Origin: Massilia arenae
Lineage (GTDB): Bacteria; Pseudomonadota; Gammaproteobacteria; Burkholderiales; Burkholderiaceae_D
DNA length: 64,000 nucleotides
Assembly (NCBI RefSeq): GCF_008014745.1
Contig: NZ_VPFD01000015.1
Coordinates: forward strand, 186,001 to 250,000
Direction: 5' to 3'
Both the position numbers and the translations under genes were made by a program. Shown one piece after another: positions 52,189-60,821 of this stretch. The notes beneath the pieces are model-generated. The model was given only the letters and a program-made list of their open reading frames with translations, was not told the origin of the DNA and did not search any database. Numbering within the stretch: position 1 is the stretch's first letter; each line of letters starts with the position of its first letter.

Positions 52189-54630
52189 TCAGGGAGTGAT
52201 GCGGACATAATCCAGGTCGGCGTAGGCGCCCGGCGTTCCGGTCGCGAACACGCCGACCTGGGCGCCGACCCAGCGGCCCATGGTAGCGTCGAAGGGCTCG
52301 CCCAGCGACGTGTACCGGAGGCCGTCGGCGCTGTAAGAGAACGACACCCGCGCGCCATGCGTCACGTGCATGCGCAGCGTGACCGCGTATCCAGGCAATG
52401 CCGGTCCCACCGTCTCGGCGCAGGCGCCGTCCTGGCCGCAGCGCACGCCGATTATGCGCGGAAGGCCGTCGACGCGGCGCAGGCCGAACCAGTCGCTGGC
52501 CAGGCCCATCACGCCGAGCCCCACCTGGTCGCCATCCTGCTGCGCGCGCAGCTCCACCTTCGCCGTCACACCGAAGGCCGAACCCGGGAATTTCTGGGTC
52601 AGCACTGACGGCAGCTGCCGTATCGGCGCCGCCGCTTGCGCGAACAGGCGCAGAAAGCCCGGTCGGGCGTCCAGCGCATGCCAGCCGGCCTGCGGATTGG
52701 CCGTCCATTGCCACTGCAGGCCCAGCGCCGGGCCGTCGAACTCGTCGCCTACCGCCGGCTCGCGCCGCGCGAAGACTCCCGGCACCGGCTTGGCGTGCTC
52801 GATATGCGGCTGTCCCACACCCGCCTTGGCGGATGGCTCGCCGATCAGCGGCCAGTCGTCGATCCAGCGCAGCGGCTGCAGGTGCACCACGCGGCCGTAG
52901 GCGCGCCGGTCCTGGAAGTGGAAGAACCAGTCGCTGCCCTGCGGCGTCGTCACCCAGGCGCCCTGGTGCGGGCCGTTGATATCGGTCGCGCCCTGCTCCA
53001 TCACGATCCGGTCTTCGTACGGGCCGTCGATGCGGCGCGAACGGAACACAGATTGCCAGCCATGCTCGACGCCGCCCGCCGGCGCGAACACGTAGTACCA
53101 GCCGTTGCGCTTGTACAGCTTGGGACCCTCGAGGGTGCGGTAGCCCGGCAGGCGGTTGCCGTCGATGACCACCTGGCCCTCGCTGTCGAGCAGGCTGCGC
53201 CCGTCCGGCGCCATGCGGCGCAGGGTCAGCACATTATTGAAGCCGGCCCGGCTCTTGGCCCAGGCGTGGATCAGCCATGCGCGGCCATCGTCGTCCCACA
53301 GCGGCGCCGGGTCGATGATGCCCTTGCCGGGCAAGAGCAGGTGCGGCGTGCTCCAGGGACCGGCGAAGTCCGTCGCGGTGCTGACGTACACGCCGTGGTC
53401 CGGATCGGGATGGAAGATCCAGAAGCGCCCGTCATGGTGGCGCAGGCTTGGCGCCCATACCCCCTTGCCATGCTGCGGCGTCGCGAAGGTCGCCTGCGGC
53501 GTCAATTGCGGCAGCGCGTGGCCGACCAGCTCCCAGTTGACCATATCGCTCGAGGTCAGCAGCGGCAGGCCGGGGGCGCTGGCGAAGCTGGACGAGACCA
53601 TGTAATAGCGTTCGCCAACCCGGATCGCGTCCGGATCGGAATAGTCGGCATGCAGGATCGGGTTGCGGTAGCGGCCGTCGCCCAGGTCGGCCGACCACGG
53701 CGCACGCGCAGGCATGGCGCCCAGCTGCTGGGCGAGGAAACGGTCCATGGCGTCGACCGTCGGCGCCAGCCACGGATCGACTAGCCAGAACGAATGCGGC
53801 GCGCCCGCCAGCGCGACGGTATCGGTCGCGATGCCATGCCCGGCCAGCCTGGCCGCCAGCGCTTCGCGCCCGCTGGAAAAGCGCGGCACGCTGCTGACGA
53901 TGAACTGCACCGGTGGGCTGTCCTCGCCGGCGTGGGTCAGGGGCGAGGCCTCGCGCCACAGCGCTGCCTTTTCGGCATAAGGACCGCCGAACCAGGCCCC
54001 GGCCGCCGACGGATTCTTGGCCGGATCGTCTTCATGCCGCAGCGCCTCGGGCGAGGTGAAATCGGACAGGCCATCGATATTGACGATGGCGCGCACCTCG
54101 CGCGGCCGCGTCATGCCGACCAGGGCGGCGATCTGGCCGCCGGCCGAGCCGCCCGCGAGCGCGATCCGCTCCTTGTCGAATCCGAACTCACCCGCGTGCA
54201 TGCGCAGCCAGTCCAGCGCCGCCTTGACGTCGTCGATCGCGGCCGGATAGCGGGCCTGGCCCGACAGGCGGTAGCTGACGGTGGCGGCGGCATAGCCGCG
54301 CGCCGCCAGGCGCGCCGCGAGCGGCGCCATATTCGTGCGCTCGCCGCTGCCCCAGCCGCCGCCGTGCACCAGCAGCACCAGCGGCGCGGGCTTTGCATCG
54401 GGTGCCGGCAGGTAGAGGTCGAGCCCCAGCGCCAGCTCGCCGCGCCGCGCATAGACCAGGTCCTTGCGGATCCGGACCGGCGCCGGCGCCTCGGCGCTGG
54501 CGATGCGGATCTGGGGATAGTCACCCACCAGCTTGCGGTAGGTGGTTTCGGCGTTGTAGGGAGACTGGGCGGCGGCCGGCGTCAGCACCGCGGCCAGCGC
54601 CAGTGCGGCGGCAACAGGAGCAGGTCTCAT
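52189..54630 (-). CDS. Bifunctional alpha/beta-hydrolase esterase-GH43 glycosidase
   Basis: The 813-residue exported protein has an N-terminal BD-FAE/acetylxylan-type esterase (oxyanion HGGGWGSG at 89-96, nucleophile Ser162 in GGSAGG, His279 in GAPHSFW). A GH43 five-blade propeller follows (about 320-610; general base Asp in YSDPDAIRVG near 332). A C-terminal beta-sandwich (about 625-813) resembles the GH43 C2/DUF1349 domain. Likely substrates are acylated arabinan, arabinogalactan or xylan side chains of pectin. It overlaps the aldose epimerase gene by 4 nt and is last in the garD-udh-epimerase operon. Confidence 0.85.
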   Translation of the reverse strand: MRPAPVAAALALAAVLTPAAAQSPYNAETTYRKLVGDYPQIRIASAEAPAPVRIRKDLVYARRGELALGLDLYLPAPDAKPAPLVLLVHGGGWGSGERTNMAPLAARLAARGYAAATVSYRLSGQARYPAAIDDVKAALDWLRMHAGEFGFDKERIALAGGSAGGQIAALVGMTRPREVRAIVNIDGLSDFTSPEALRHEDDPAKNPSAAGAWFGGPYAEKAALWREASPLTHAGEDSPPVQFIVSSVPRFSSGREALAARLAGHGIATDTVALAGAPHSFWLVDPWLAPTVDAMDRFLAQQLGAMPARAPWSADLGDGRYRNPILHADYSDPDAIRVGERYYMVSSSFASAPGLPLLTSSDMVNWELVGHALPQLTPQATFATPQHGKGVWAPSLRHHDGRFWIFHPDPDHGVYVSTATDFAGPWSTPHLLLPGKGIIDPAPLWDDDGRAWLIHAWAKSRAGFNNVLTLRRMAPDGRSLLDSEGQVVIDGNRLPGYRTLEGPKLYKRNGWYYVFAPAGGVEHGWQSVFRSRRIDGPYEDRIVMEQGATDINGPHQGAWVTTPQGSDWFFHFQDRRAYGRVVHLQPLRWIDDWPLIGEPSAKAGVGQPHIEHAKPVPGVFARREPAVGDEFDGPALGLQWQWTANPQAGWHALDARPGFLRLFAQAAAPIRQLPSVLTQKFPGSAFGVTAKVELRAQQDGDQVGLGVMGLASDWFGLRRVDGLPRIIGVRCGQDGACAETVGPALPGYAVTLRMHVTHGARVSFSYSADGLRYTSLGEPFDATMGRWVGAQVGVFATGTPGAYADLDYVRITP

Positions 54631-55502
54631 AGGGACGCGCCGCGAAAGGTGCAGCGCCGACGCAGCGTCGCACCAGGGGCGAGCACGGTCAGGCCGGGCT
54701 GGCCCGACAGATTATGCGCATTGATCGGATGATCCACCGGCTCGAAGCAGAAGAAATCGCGTCCCGGCGGAATATAGAGGATGAAATAATCCATGTCGGC
54801 CTCGATCTCGAGCGCCACGCCGCGCGCCGGCCAGGCGATGCGCGCCCATCCCGGCCAGCCATCGAACACATGGTCGACACCGTCTTGCGGCAGCGCGGCG
54901 GGCGTGTCGAAACGCCAGTGATCGGGTATGTCGCCGCGGCTCAGCGGCAGTTTATCCGGACCGCTCGACCATACCCCGTCAGCGCCCGCTTCGAGCAGCG
55001 CGCCTTGCGGGTCCGGCATCCAGGGATGCAGGCCGATCCCGAACGGCAGCGCCGCCGCGCCGGTATTGCGCAGCGCGAGATCGACCACCAGCGCTGCGCC
55101 GTCGAGCGTGTAGCGCAACTCGGCTTCATAGGAAAATGGCGAAGCGTCGGGACGCGCCAGGGTCAGCGTCAAGACCGAGTCGCTGTGATCCGCCACCTGC
55201 CAGGCCTGCTGCCAGCCATCGCCGTGGATCGGACACGGCTCGCCGGCCCGGTTCGGCCCCGGGACGTATTGTCGGCCTTCGAACGCAAACCCCGAAGGCG
55301 CCATGCGGTTGGACCAGGGCAGCAGCGGGAAGCAGGCCAGCTGCGCGGGCGTCGGGACGCCGCTTGCATCGGACGGAAATGCGCGCAACAGCGCGCTCGC
55401 CTCGCCACCGGCAATCCAGTCCAGCCGCGCCAGTCCGCCGCCCACCTGGGGCACGACTTCGGCCACCAGGCTGGCGTTGCGCAAGACCAGGCGCTCGATC
55501 AT
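54627..55502 (-). CDS. Aldose 1-epimerase family protein
   Basis: The 291-residue beta-sandwich protein has galactose-mutarotase features: FPLLPWSNRMAP near residue 56, the catalytic His in GDGWQQAW/PFGIGLHPWM near 165 and a Glu in FFCFEPVDHPINAHN near 262. It would equilibrate sugar anomers, for example galacturonate before uronate dehydrogenase, which uses one anomer. It lies 4 bp after udh, consistent with that role. Confidence 0.82.
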   Translation of the reverse strand: MIERLVLRNASLVAEVVPQVGGGLARLDWIAGGEASALLRAFPSDASGVPTPAQLACFPLLPWSNRMAPSGFAFEGRQYVPGPNRAGEPCPIHGDGWQQAWQVADHSDSVLTLTLARPDASPFSYEAELRYTLDGAALVVDLALRNTGAAALPFGIGLHPWMPDPQGALLEAGADGVWSSGPDKLPLSRGDIPDHWRFDTPAALPQDGVDHVFDGWPGWARIAWPARGVALEIEADMDYFILYIPPGRDFFCFEPVDHPINAHNLSGQPGLTVLAPGATLRRRCTFRGASL

Positions 55503-55506
55503 CGCC

Positions 55507-56334
55507 TCAATACTGCGGGCCGTCGAGCAGGAACTTGCCGCCCTGGTACATCGTGGTCACGTCGTCCTTGGCCGGGAACTCGGACGAATCCGGGAACAGG
55601 TGGGCGAACTTCGCCGAGCTGTCCTTCGGCTTGTAGCCCAGGTGCGAGGCCAGGCGGTTGTCCCACCAGGTGCTGTCGTTGTCCGACATGCCGTACACGA
55701 TGGTGTGGCCGACGCGCGGTGCGAACAGCGAGCAGCGCAGCAGTTCGGTCAGGTCGTCATAAGACAGATAGGTGCTCATCATGCGCTTGTTGGCCGGCTC
55801 CGGGAAGCTCGAGCCGATGCGCACGCAGACGGTCTCGATGCCGAAGCGGTCGTAGTAGTAGCGCGCGATCTGTTCGCCGAAGACCTTCGACAGGCCGTAG
55901 TAGCTGTCGGGACGGGTCGGCGAATCGGCGTCGAGCACCGTGGTCACCGGGTGATAGCCGATCGCGTGGTTCGAGCTGGCGAAGATCACGCGGCGGGTGC
56001 CGGCCTTGTGCAGCGCTTCGTACAGATTGGCCACGCCGAGGATATTGGCCTGCATGATGGGTTCGAACGGCTTCTCGGTCGAGATGCCGCCGAAGTGCAG
56101 CACCGCATCCACGCCCTCGAGCAGGGCCAGCACGGCTTGTTTGTCCGCCAGGTCGCACTGGACGATTTCTTCGCCCGGGCCGGCCGGGCCCATGTCGATG
56201 ACGTCGGACAGGCGCACCACATCGGCCCAGGGCTTGATGCGCTCACGCAGCACTTTGCCCAGGCCGCCGGCGGCGCCGGTCAGCAGGATGCGTTTGAAAG
56301 GTTTGCCGGTCTTGTTTTGTACTGCAGCGGTCAT
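55507..56334 (-). CDS. udh: Uronate dehydrogenase
   Basis: The 275-residue short-chain dehydrogenase has the NAD motif LTGAAGGLGKVLR, the active-site YYGLSKVFGE (Tyr/Lys) near residue 143 and the Udh-typical RIGSSFPEPANKRMMSTYLS near 172. It oxidises D-galacturonate or glucuronate with NAD+ to the aldarolactone in the cytoplasm. It is between garD and the aldose epimerase. This is the first step of the oxidative pathway encoded in the window. Confidence 0.9.
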   Translation of the reverse strand: MTAAVQNKTGKPFKRILLTGAAGGLGKVLRERIKPWADVVRLSDVIDMGPAGPGEEIVQCDLADKQAVLALLEGVDAVLHFGGISTEKPFEPIMQANILGVANLYEALHKAGTRRVIFASSNHAIGYHPVTTVLDADSPTRPDSYYGLSKVFGEQIARYYYDRFGIETVCVRIGSSFPEPANKRMMSTYLSYDDLTELLRCSLFAPRVGHTIVYGMSDNDSTWWDNRLASHLGYKPKDSSAKFAHLFPDSSEFPAKDDVTTMYQGGKFLLDGPQY

Positions 56335-56356
56335 TCAGGTCTCCAATAATATGCGT

Positions 56357-57898
56357 TCAGGTCACGGGCGCCGGATTGAACAGCGCAAGCGCATTATGCA
56401 GCTTCCAGCGCTCGGCCCATGTCTTGCGGCCGCTGGCCACGTCCAGGATCATGCGGAACAGCTCCCAGCCGACGTCCTCGATGGTGGCGTCGCCGCTGGC
56501 GATGCTGCCGGCGTCGAGGTCCATCAGGTCGTGCCAGCGGCGCGCCAGTTCGGTGCGGGTGGCAACCTTGATGACCGGGACCGCGGCCAGGCCGTATGGC
56601 GTGCCGCGGCCAGTGGTAAAGATGTGCACGTTCATCCCGGCGGCCATCTGCAGCGTACCGCAAATGAAATCGCTGGCGGGCGTCGCGGCGTAGATCAGGC
56701 CTTTCTGCTGCAGCCGGTCGCCCGGCGACAGCACGCCGGTGATCGCGGTGCTGCCCGACTTGACGATCGAGCCCATGGCTTTTTCCACGATATTCGACAG
56801 GCCGCCCTTCTTGTTGCCGGGCGTGGTGTTGGCGCTGCGGTCGACGCCGCCGCGCACCAGGTAATCGTCGTACCACTGCATCTCGCGCACCATCGCCTGC
56901 GCCACCTCGGGGCTGGATGCGCGCGCGGTCAGCTGGTCGATGCCGTCGCGCACCTCGGTCACCTCGGAAAACATCACGGTGCCGCCGGCACGCACGATCA
57001 GGTCGGTGGCGAAGCCCAGCGCCGGGTTGGCGGTCACGCCAGAGAAAGCGTCGCTGCCGCCGCACTGCATGCCGACCACCAGGTCGGACGCTGGACAGGT
57101 TTCGCGGCGGCGCGCGTTGAGTTCTTGCAGGTGCTGTTCGGCGGTGCTCATCAGCGCATCGATCATCGACATGAAGCCGACGTGCTGTTGGTCTTGCAGG
57201 GTCACCACCGACGGCGCGGCATTGCCGATCGGGATGGCGCCGGCCGGGAACAGGCGTGCCGGCGGCAGCTTCTCGCAGCCCAGGCTCACGACCATCACGC
57301 TGTCGCCGAAATTCGGGTTCCTGGAGAGGTTGCGGATGGTGCGGATCGGGATGTCGGCGCCGGGAGCGTCGATCGCCACGCCGCAGCCGTACACGTGTTC
57401 GAGCGCCACCACGTCCTCGACGTTCGGATAGCGCGGCAGCAGCTCTTCGCGGATACGCTTGACGGCGTAGTCGATCACGCCCGACACGCACTGCACGGTG
57501 CTGGTGATCGCCATCATATTGCGGGTGCCGACCGATCCATCCTTGTTGCGGTAGCCCTCGAAGGTATAGCCGTCCAGGCGCGGCCCGGCATCCACGGCGT
57601 GGGTGCCGATTGGCAGGTCGTCGAGCGAACGCGCGGCCGGCATGCGCAGCACGCGCTCCGAGACCCAGCTGCCGCGCGGGATCGCGCCGTCGGCGTAGCC
57701 GATGGTGACGCCATAGCGGATCACCGCCTCGCCATCCTGCAGGTCCGTCAACGCCACCTTGTGGCCTTGCGGGACGCCTTCGAGCAGCACCAGGCCGTCC
57801 GGGAATGCGGTGCCGGCGGGCAGGCCGCCGTCGTTGACGACGATCGCGACGTTGTCGCTGGCCTGCATGCGGATGGTGCGCGGAACTTGGTGATTCAT
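56357..57898 (-). CDS. garD: Galactarate dehydratase
   Basis: The 513-residue protein is collinear with E. coli GarD, from [20 protein letters not shown] near residue 14 to the ending FNPAPVT. The (Fe-dependent) UxaA/GarD superfamily signature [20 protein letters not shown] is present near 285. It dehydrates galactarate to 5-keto-4-deoxyglucarate, the substrate of KdgD. The start at 57898 was selected (AAAGAGA upstream); an in-frame upstream start is possible. It is first in the operon garD-udh-epimerase-esterase/GH43. Confidence 0.93.
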   Translation of the reverse strand: MNHQVPRTIRMQASDNVAIVVNDGGLPAGTAFPDGLVLLEGVPQGHKVALTDLQDGEAVIRYGVTIGYADGAIPRGSWVSERVLRMPAARSLDDLPIGTHAVDAGPRLDGYTFEGYRNKDGSVGTRNMMAITSTVQCVSGVIDYAVKRIREELLPRYPNVEDVVALEHVYGCGVAIDAPGADIPIRTIRNLSRNPNFGDSVMVVSLGCEKLPPARLFPAGAIPIGNAAPSVVTLQDQQHVGFMSMIDALMSTAEQHLQELNARRRETCPASDLVVGMQCGGSDAFSGVTANPALGFATDLIVRAGGTVMFSEVTEVRDGIDQLTARASSPEVAQAMVREMQWYDDYLVRGGVDRSANTTPGNKKGGLSNIVEKAMGSIVKSGSTAITGVLSPGDRLQQKGLIYAATPASDFICGTLQMAAGMNVHIFTTGRGTPYGLAAVPVIKVATRTELARRWHDLMDLDAGSIASGDATIEDVGWELFRMILDVASGRKTWAERWKLHNALALFNPAPVT

Positions 57899-57978
57899 GT
57901 CTCTTTGCCTGTCTCTTGGCTGATTGGGGAGGGTCATTTTTAGTATGCCATAAATAAATCGAATGCGGCTAGTCCACC

Positions 57979-58017
57979 TTGCGATTTTGGCCGGACCAAA
58001 TTAGAATGGCCTGACCA
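57979..58017 (+). promoter_or_regulatory. Promoter with two operators, GH105 operon
   Basis: TTGCGA (57979-57984), 17 bp and TAGAAT (58002-58007) form the promoter. Operator 1 TTGGCCGGACCAA (57987-57999) fills the spacer. Operator 2 TGGCCTGACCA (58007-58017) starts at the last base of the -10 box and covers the expected start site. The leader to ATG 58149 is about 135 nt. The divergent garD promoter was not identified with confidence. Confidence 0.85.
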
Positions 58018-58148
58018 AAACGCAATATAAGCAGTGTCAAGACAGTAACGAAGTCCTGGACCTGCACCATGCAAGCCAGCAATACTAGAAGCACGGTAGC
58101 TGAAGCACATACCGATATCCGGTAATACAACAAAGCGATTGGAGACAC

Positions 58149-59555
58149 ATGAAAGGCCACACCCTGCACCTGCTTGCAGCTCTCTTGGGCTGCGCGCTCG
58201 CCTGCGGACCCGCCCATGCACAGGGCGTCTACCGCAACACCGACAACACCAACCTTGGCGACGCGAGCGAAGGCACCTATCCGATTCCCTATAAAAAGCC
58301 GGTGGTGGCCGAAGTCACCGCCCAGCTGCAATCGATCCGGGCCTTCATGGACCGCGCGACGCCAACCCGCGTCGTCAGCAAGCGCACCGGCCAGCCGATC
58401 GCCGACCTGAAAACCCCGGTGGCGGATGCGATCTTCGAGCGCAGCGCCGGCGACTACGGCATCCAGGTGTACGAGATGGGCGTGGTCCATTCGGGCCTGA
58501 TCAAGGCGGCGCAGGTCACCGGCGACGCCGGCTTCACCAGCATGACCCGCCGTCACTTCCAGTTCTTCAACGACACCCTCCCCTACTTCCGCGCCCAGGA
58601 ACAGAAATTCAAGCTCGAGCGCGCCAACAGCTTCTCGCGCTTCCTCGATCCGCGCTCGCTCGACGACAGCGGCTCGATGTGCGCCGCCCTGATCCGCGCC
58701 CGCTTCGCCAAGGTCGGCCCCGACCTGAAGAACATGATCGATACCTGCAGCGACTGGGTATACAAACGCCAGTTCCGGCTGGAAGACGGCACCATGGCGC
58801 GCAAACGTCCCCAGGAAGTCTCGCTGTGGGCCGACGATATGTATATGAGTATCCCGGCGCTGGCCGAGATGGGTCGCCTGACCGGGCAGCAGGCCTACTT
58901 CGACGACGCCGTCAACAACGTGATGGGCATGTCGAGCCGCATGTTCAACCCGCAGCTCGGCCTGTACACCCACGGCTGGCACGCCAACCACCAGGACGCG
59001 CCGCGCTTCTACTGGGCGCGCGCCAACGGCTGGGCGGTGCTGGCGATGTCCGACCTGCTCGACGTACTGCCGAAGGACCACCCCGGCTATCCGAAGGTGC
59101 TGGCCCAGCTGCGCGCCTCGCTGAAAGGGATCGCCGAGCTGCAAAGCGGCAGCGGCCTGTGGCACCAGATGCTGGACCGTAACGACTCCTACCTCGAGAC
59201 CTCGGCCAGCGCCATCTTCACTTATGTGATCGCGCACGCCGTCAACGAAGGCTGGATCAGCGCCACCACCTATGGCTCGATCGCCCAGACCGGCTGGAAC
59301 GCGATCTCGACCCGCATCAATTCGCTGGGTCAGGTGGAGGGCACCTGCGTCGGCACGACCCTGGCCAGCGACATGGTCTATTACTACAATCGCCCGACCA
59401 GCGTCGACGCCTTGCACGGCTACGGCCCGATGCTGCTGGCCGGCGCCGAGATCATCCGCCTGGTGAACAACCCGGCATTCGAGATCCAGCACAAGGTCCG
59501 CACCTACCACTACCTGCCCAAGGGCGGGCAGACCGATTACCGCGAACACCACTGA
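58149..59555 (+). CDS. GH105 unsaturated glycosyl hydrolase
   Basis: The 468-residue exported (alpha/alpha)6-barrel protein has a signal peptide ending near AHAQG. It carries GH105 motifs: VYEMGVVHSGL near residue 115, the catalytic Asp in SLWADDMYMSIPAL near 230, GWHANHQDAPRFYWARANGW near 275 and YLETSASAIF near 350. It hydrolyses the unsaturated uronyl residue left by pectate or rhamnogalacturonan lyases. The DUF4861 and GH28 genes follow at 13 and 8 bp. Confidence 0.9.
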   Translation: MKGHTLHLLAALLGCALACGPAHAQGVYRNTDNTNLGDASEGTYPIPYKKPVVAEVTAQLQSIRAFMDRATPTRVVSKRTGQPIADLKTPVADAIFERSAGDYGIQVYEMGVVHSGLIKAAQVTGDAGFTSMTRRHFQFFNDTLPYFRAQEQKFKLERANSFSRFLDPRSLDDSGSMCAALIRARFAKVGPDLKNMIDTCSDWVYKRQFRLEDGTMARKRPQEVSLWADDMYMSIPALAEMGRLTGQQAYFDDAVNNVMGMSSRMFNPQLGLYTHGWHANHQDAPRFYWARANGWAVLAMSDLLDVLPKDHPGYPKVLAQLRASLKGIAELQSGSGLWHQMLDRNDSYLETSASAIFTYVIAHAVNEGWISATTYGSIAQTGWNAISTRINSLGQVEGTCVGTTLASDMVYYYNRPTSVDALHGYGPMLLAGAEIIRLVNNPAFEIQHKVRTYHYLPKGGQTDYREHH

Positions 59556-59568
59556 TCCGGGGGACACC

Positions 59569-60813
59569 ATGAAACGACTCGTACTGGCAAGCCTGCTGGG
59601 GGCGCCGCTCGCCCTGTCCACCTACACCGCACATGCCGCCGTAGTGGCCGACAAGGTCGGCGACAAGGTCAACGTCAGCGTGCAGCACGACCTCGCGATC
59701 GCGCGGCCATCCGAAACCATCGCCATCGCCTGGAAGGACGTCAACGCCGCCCTGCCCGGCGCCATGATCCAGAAGATCGCGGTCAAGGACGCCAGCGGCC
59801 GGGTGCTGCCGCACCAGGTGACGAATATCGCGCCGCAGGCCAAAGACCCGAATAACGAAGGCATCGCCTACGGCGAACTGCTGTTCCAGCACAGCTTCGC
59901 GGCCGGCGAGAAGAGCGCCAGCTTCACCATCGAGCGCATCGACGGCGTGGCGCCGCCCTTCCCGGTCAAGGCCTTCGCGCGCCATATCCCGGAGCGCCTT
60001 GACGACTTCGCCTGGGAAAACGACAAGGTGGCGCACCGCACCTATGGCCCGGCGCTGGCCGCGCCGGCGCCCGCGGGCGTGGTCAAGGAAGTGCTGGTGA
60101 CCAGTGGCCTCGACCTGTGGTTCAAGCGGGTCGACTATCCGATCGTCGACCGCTGGTACAACAAGGGCCATGACCACTACCACAAGGATCAGGGCGAAGG
60201 CATGGACATGTACAACGTCGGCAAGTCCCGCGGCGCCGGCGGCGCCGGCATCTGGGATGGCAAGACGCTGCACACGGGCGTGAACTGGGCCAGCTACAAG
60301 ATCCTGGCCAATGGCCCGATCCGCGCCGTGTTCGAACTCCATTACGCGCCATGGGATGCGGGCGGCCGCCAGGTCAGCGAGGTCAAGCGCTTCACGGTTG
60401 ATGCCGGCCACTGGCTGGACCGGATCGACAGCACCTTCACCACGACGGCCGGCGATACCACGCCACTCACCGTCGCCATTGGCCTGAACAAGACGCCGGG
60501 CGACAAGGGCCAGGATCCGAAGATCCAGGTCGGCCGCGACGGCAAGGTGTTGTTGCAGTGGGTCGAGCAAAAGAGCAACGACGCCTTCGGCACCGCCGTC
60601 GTGCTGCCGACCGCCGAAGGCTTCGCCCAGGACCCGCTCAATGAGCTGATCTTCGCCAAGGCGACGCCCGGCCAGCCGCTGCGCTACTACGCCGGCGGCG
60701 CCTGGAGCCGCGCCGGCGAGATCACCAGCCGCGCCAAGTGGCAGCAGGTGACGCAGGACCAGGCCGCGCGCGACGCCAGCCCGGTGCGCGTGAACCTGGC
60801 GAAACAACGATAA
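59569..60813 (+). CDS. DUF4861 protein, exported
   Basis: The 414-residue protein has a signal peptide (cleavage near AHAAV) and matches DUF4861, a beta-rich family often found beside pectin and glycosaminoglycan lyases. Conserved aromatic and His/Asp segments include WYNKGHDHYHKDQGEG near residue 198, DMYNVGKSRGAGG near 216 and DAGHWLDRIDSTF near 279. Its biochemical role is not settled. Position between GH105 and GH28 supports pectin processing, possibly as an uncharacterised hydrolase or lyase. Confidence 0.85.
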   Translation: MKRLVLASLLGAPLALSTYTAHAAVVADKVGDKVNVSVQHDLAIARPSETIAIAWKDVNAALPGAMIQKIAVKDASGRVLPHQVTNIAPQAKDPNNEGIAYGELLFQHSFAAGEKSASFTIERIDGVAPPFPVKAFARHIPERLDDFAWENDKVAHRTYGPALAAPAPAGVVKEVLVTSGLDLWFKRVDYPIVDRWYNKGHDHYHKDQGEGMDMYNVGKSRGAGGAGIWDGKTLHTGVNWASYKILANGPIRAVFELHYAPWDAGGRQVSEVKRFTVDAGHWLDRIDSTFTTTAGDTTPLTVAIGLNKTPGDKGQDPKIQVGRDGKVLLQWVEQKSNDAFGTAVVLPTAEGFAQDPLNELIFAKATPGQPLRYYAGGAWSRAGEITSRAKWQQVTQDQAARDASPVRVNLAKQR

Positions 60814-60821
60814 GGAGCGAC

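Noticed and set aside
52175-52202. A 14-bp near-exact tandem repeat (TCAGGGAGTGATGG/C) between the convergent GH28 and esterase-GH43 genes
   Set aside because: It changes no coding frame and has no hairpin or T-run; probably simple slippage.
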